DNA of 64,000 nt from JANRJY01 sp033763735. GTDB lineage: Bacteria; Bacteroidota; Bacteroidia; Cytophagales; UBA9547. Location of the stretch: NCBI GenBank assembly GCA_033763735.1, contig JANRJY010000119.1, positions 1 to 64,000 of the forward strand, written 5' to 3'. The number at the start of each line of letters is the position of its first letter. Within the stretch, counting starts at the first letter, position 1. This document shows, in pieces, positions 62,194 to 64,000 of the stretch. Made by a program: the position numbers and the translations under genes. The notes under the pieces are model-generated. The model ran no database searches. It was not told the origin of the DNA and saw only the letters and a list, made by a program, of their open reading frames with translations.

Positions 62194-62871
62194 TTAAACA
62201 AAGCGATACCCTACGCCACTTTCTGTGAGTAAATGTACAGGTTGGTTGGGATTGGTTTCAATCTTCTTTCGTAACGTACCCACAAAAACACGGAGATACT
62301 GTGTTTCTGTTTGCGAACCCAAACCCCATATTTCTTTCAATAAATACTTATGTGTCAACACCCTTCCTTCATTTTTAGCAAACAAAACAAACAACTGGTA
62401 TTCGGTAGAGGTGAGTTTGACAAATTCATTGTTTTTCTTTACAGTTCTTGCCAAAAAGTCAATTTCTAAATCTCCGAAAACCAAAGTGCTAGTAGTGTTA
62501 GTAGATTGGTTACTACGAATGGCTGCGCGTATTCTTGCCATTAACTCAGAAGTGCGAAATGGTTTGGTTATATAATCAGTCGCCCCATGGTCAAGAGCCG
62601 AAACGATGTCGTTTTCATTGTTTACTACCGAAAGAATGAGGATGGGTTTGCTGTACCAAGTCCTTAGCTCTTTCAATATTTCATGACCACTTTTATCGGG
62701 CAGACCGATGTCAAGCAAAATCAATTCTGGCGGATGATTAGCTGCCATCACCATTCCTTCTTTCCCAGTTTCTGCTTGCCAAACTTTAAAGCCGTTGCTT
62801 TCGAGGGCAATCTCTAACAATTTCCTTATCTGAGGTTCATCGTCTATAATAAGTATCTCTGCTTTATTCAT
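62194..62871 (-). CDS. kdpE: KdpE-like response regulator
   Basis: An OmpR/PhoB-type regulator of 225 residues. The receiver domain has the acidic pair IIDDEP and phospho-acceptor Asp54 (ILLDIGLPDKSG), then the switch region and TKPF with the conserved Lys. The C-terminal winged helix (LTSTEYQLFVLFAKNEGRVLT; YLRVFVGTLRKKIE; TESGVGYRFV) binds DNA. Sequence flavour is KdpE. It overlaps the KdpD-like kinase gene by eight bases. No kdpFABC operon is in the window; kup is the nearest transport gene. Confidence 0.93.
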   Translation of the reverse strand: MNKAEILIIDDEPQIRKLLEIALESNGFKVWQAETGKEGMVMAANHPPELILLDIGLPDKSGHEILKELRTWYSKPILILSVVNNENDIVSALDHGATDYITKPFRTSELMARIRAAIRSNQSTNTTSTLVFGDLEIDFLARTVKKNNEFVKLTSTEYQLFVLFAKNEGRVLTHKYLLKEIWGLGSQTETQYLRVFVGTLRKKIETNPNQPVHLLTESGVGYRFV

Positions 62872-63943
62872 TTTTCAAGTGATTTATATAAGAAGCCTCC
62901 ACAGGCAATTCGATAATAAACTTAGCCCCTCCTTCTTCAGATTTTTCCAATTTTATGGTTCCCTGATGGGCCATTACAAAACCTTTGGCAATGGAAAGCC
63001 CCAATCCGCTTCCTCCTGATTTGGAATTTGGGAGTCGGTAAAACTTGTCAAATACCAACTGGTGTTCGTGTTCAGGTATTCCCGGCCCATTGTCAGATAT
63101 TTGAATAATGCAGCAACTGGATCGATGGGATGAATTTATCTTAATGATAGTATTAGAGGGAGTGTAAAGAATGGCATTATGTATAATGTTTTGTAGTACT
63201 TGTTCGATGAGTCCTCGGTCGTATTTGAACAAAGGCAGACTTTCGTTAGGTTGAATTTGAAAAATATGTGAATGGGTTTCCGGTAGTTTATTGATAACTG
63301 AGTGGATCAACTCATTGGTATCGCACCAGTCCAAGTTTAATTTCAACATGCCGGTTTCTAATCGATTCATATTGAGCAGGTTTTCCACTTGACGATTTAA
63401 ACGGATACTCGCTTTGTCAATTTGGTCAAAAAGCTCGTTTTGGTTGTTTTCTGAAAGCTTGTCTTTGTTTTCTTTTAGGGTATCCAAAGCTCCTAAAATG
63501 GTGGAAATGGGTGTCCGCAATTCATGCGATAATGAGTTGAGAAGTACATTGTACAATCGGATGGTATTGTCTTTTTCTTCCTTTTCACGGGCCTTTTTTT
63601 CTGCCTTTTTGATTTGAAATGTCAATACCGCATTGACCAATGCTATTAAAAAGTACAACATCAACATCAACAAGTCTTCTGGATTGTTGATTTGAAATGT
63701 GAATATAGGAGGGATAAAAAAGAAGTTCCATATCAGGGCACTCAACATCGCAGCCAAAAGTACCGGCAGTATGTCGAACAACATGGCCAATATAGAAACA
63801 CACATCAGTAGTACCAATGCCACCAACTTGTACCCAATATAAAAAGTACCTAAATAACATACCACAGATACGCATAGTATCAATCCAATACAGATAACAT
63901 ACTGTTTTTGAGGAGCCAGTCCTCTTATGGTTAATAAATTCAC
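62864..63943 (-). CDS. KdpD-like sensor kinase lacking the N-terminal KdpD domain
   Basis: A 359-residue histidine kinase. Four membrane helices (about 12-110) form the DUF4118 sensor region of KdpD, with the typical FFFIPPIFTFQINNPEDLLML. A HisKA domain follows with phospho-acceptor His140 (LLNSLSHELRTPISTIL). The HATPase has an N-box (VLQNIIHNAILYTP), G1 (ISDNGPGIPE) and G2 (SGGSGLGLSIAKGFV). Full-length KdpD is about 900 residues; here the cytosolic N-terminal KdpD and Usp domains are absent, which is seen in split Bacteroidota systems. The kdpE gene overlaps its end. Confidence 0.92.
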   Translation of the reverse strand: MNLLTIRGLAPQKQYVICIGLILCVSVVCYLGTFYIGYKLVALVLLMCVSILAMLFDILPVLLAAMLSALIWNFFFIPPIFTFQINNPEDLLMLMLYFLIALVNAVLTFQIKKAEKKAREKEEKDNTIRLYNVLLNSLSHELRTPISTILGALDTLKENKDKLSENNQNELFDQIDKASIRLNRQVENLLNMNRLETGMLKLNLDWCDTNELIHSVINKLPETHSHIFQIQPNESLPLFKYDRGLIEQVLQNIIHNAILYTPSNTIIKINSSHRSSCCIIQISDNGPGIPEHEHQLVFDKFYRLPNSKSGGSGLGLSIAKGFVMAHQGTIKLEKSEEGGAKFIIELPVEASYINHLKNE

Positions 63944-64000
63944 CTTATTTAGTTAAGTTCAATAAAGTTAAAAATTATGATATAAAGAATTTATAAAAAA

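Overview
The window comes from a low-GC member of the Bacteroidota. The evidence is the set of type IX secretion (T9SS) proteins (PorP/SprF-like, PorE-like, PorZ-like, and a PKD protein with a type B 'gliding motility' sorting domain), Bacteroidota-type promoters (TTTG, about 20 bp, TAnnTTTG), frequent TTG starts, ribosomal protein THX, and a SiaB-family kinase. I cannot name the genus.

Left third (1-20.9 kb) is accessory DNA and visibly more AT-rich. It holds a four-gene TolC / ABC ATPase / FtsX-type permease / HlyD-type adaptor exporter (293-4671). A gene-poor scar follows (4672-6586) with two decayed, convergent IS4-type transposase fragments and a 279-bp MITE-like element with 17-bp inverted repeats and 5-bp direct flanks. 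Next comes the most unusual locus (6587-18046): a PqqD-like/M50 membrane metalloprotease overlapping a two-domain terpenoid synthase (class I DDxxD domain, then class II DxDD/QW-repeat domain). After it lies a 54-residue peptide gene with its own promoter and terminator, then envelope-type genes: a carboxypeptidase-regulatory-like protein, an O-antigen-ligase/TPR protein, a CBM9-like lipoprotein and a transglutaminase-like lipoprotein. The island ends at a tyrosine recombinase (19296-20645, minus strand) with phased TTTACA repeats upstream. A 13-bp direct repeat there matches the 3' end of a tRNA-like sequence beyond a GIY-YIG nuclease gene.

Right two thirds (21-64 kb) look like core genome. 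They contain a patatin lipase, small stress/VOC/SRPBCC genes, a T9SS adhesin-type operon (24175-32276), acpS and hisG, an outer-membrane porin divergent from THX, a ROK glucokinase, an LPS-type methyltransferase and glycosyltransferase, queA-ispD-rluA, siaB-like, hsp20, htrA/degQ, tdk, a PorZ-like propeller protein, an HTTM protein, a large PAS/GAF sensor without an ATPase domain, ligA, dapA, a fused Dpp-type ABC ATPase, leuB, an iron/2-oxoglutarate oxygenase, gltP and a kdpD-like/kdpE/kup potassium module. Short heptanucleotide tandem arrays sit in several intergenic gaps.

The best candidate for an undescribed system is the 6.6-10.0 kb locus. A protease with an apparent peptide-recognition domain, a two-domain terpenoid cyclase and an independently transcribed acidic-leader mini-peptide lie together. 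They may work with the nearby tripartite exporter and the downstream envelope genes. The domain and motif observations are direct; the shared pathway is inference.
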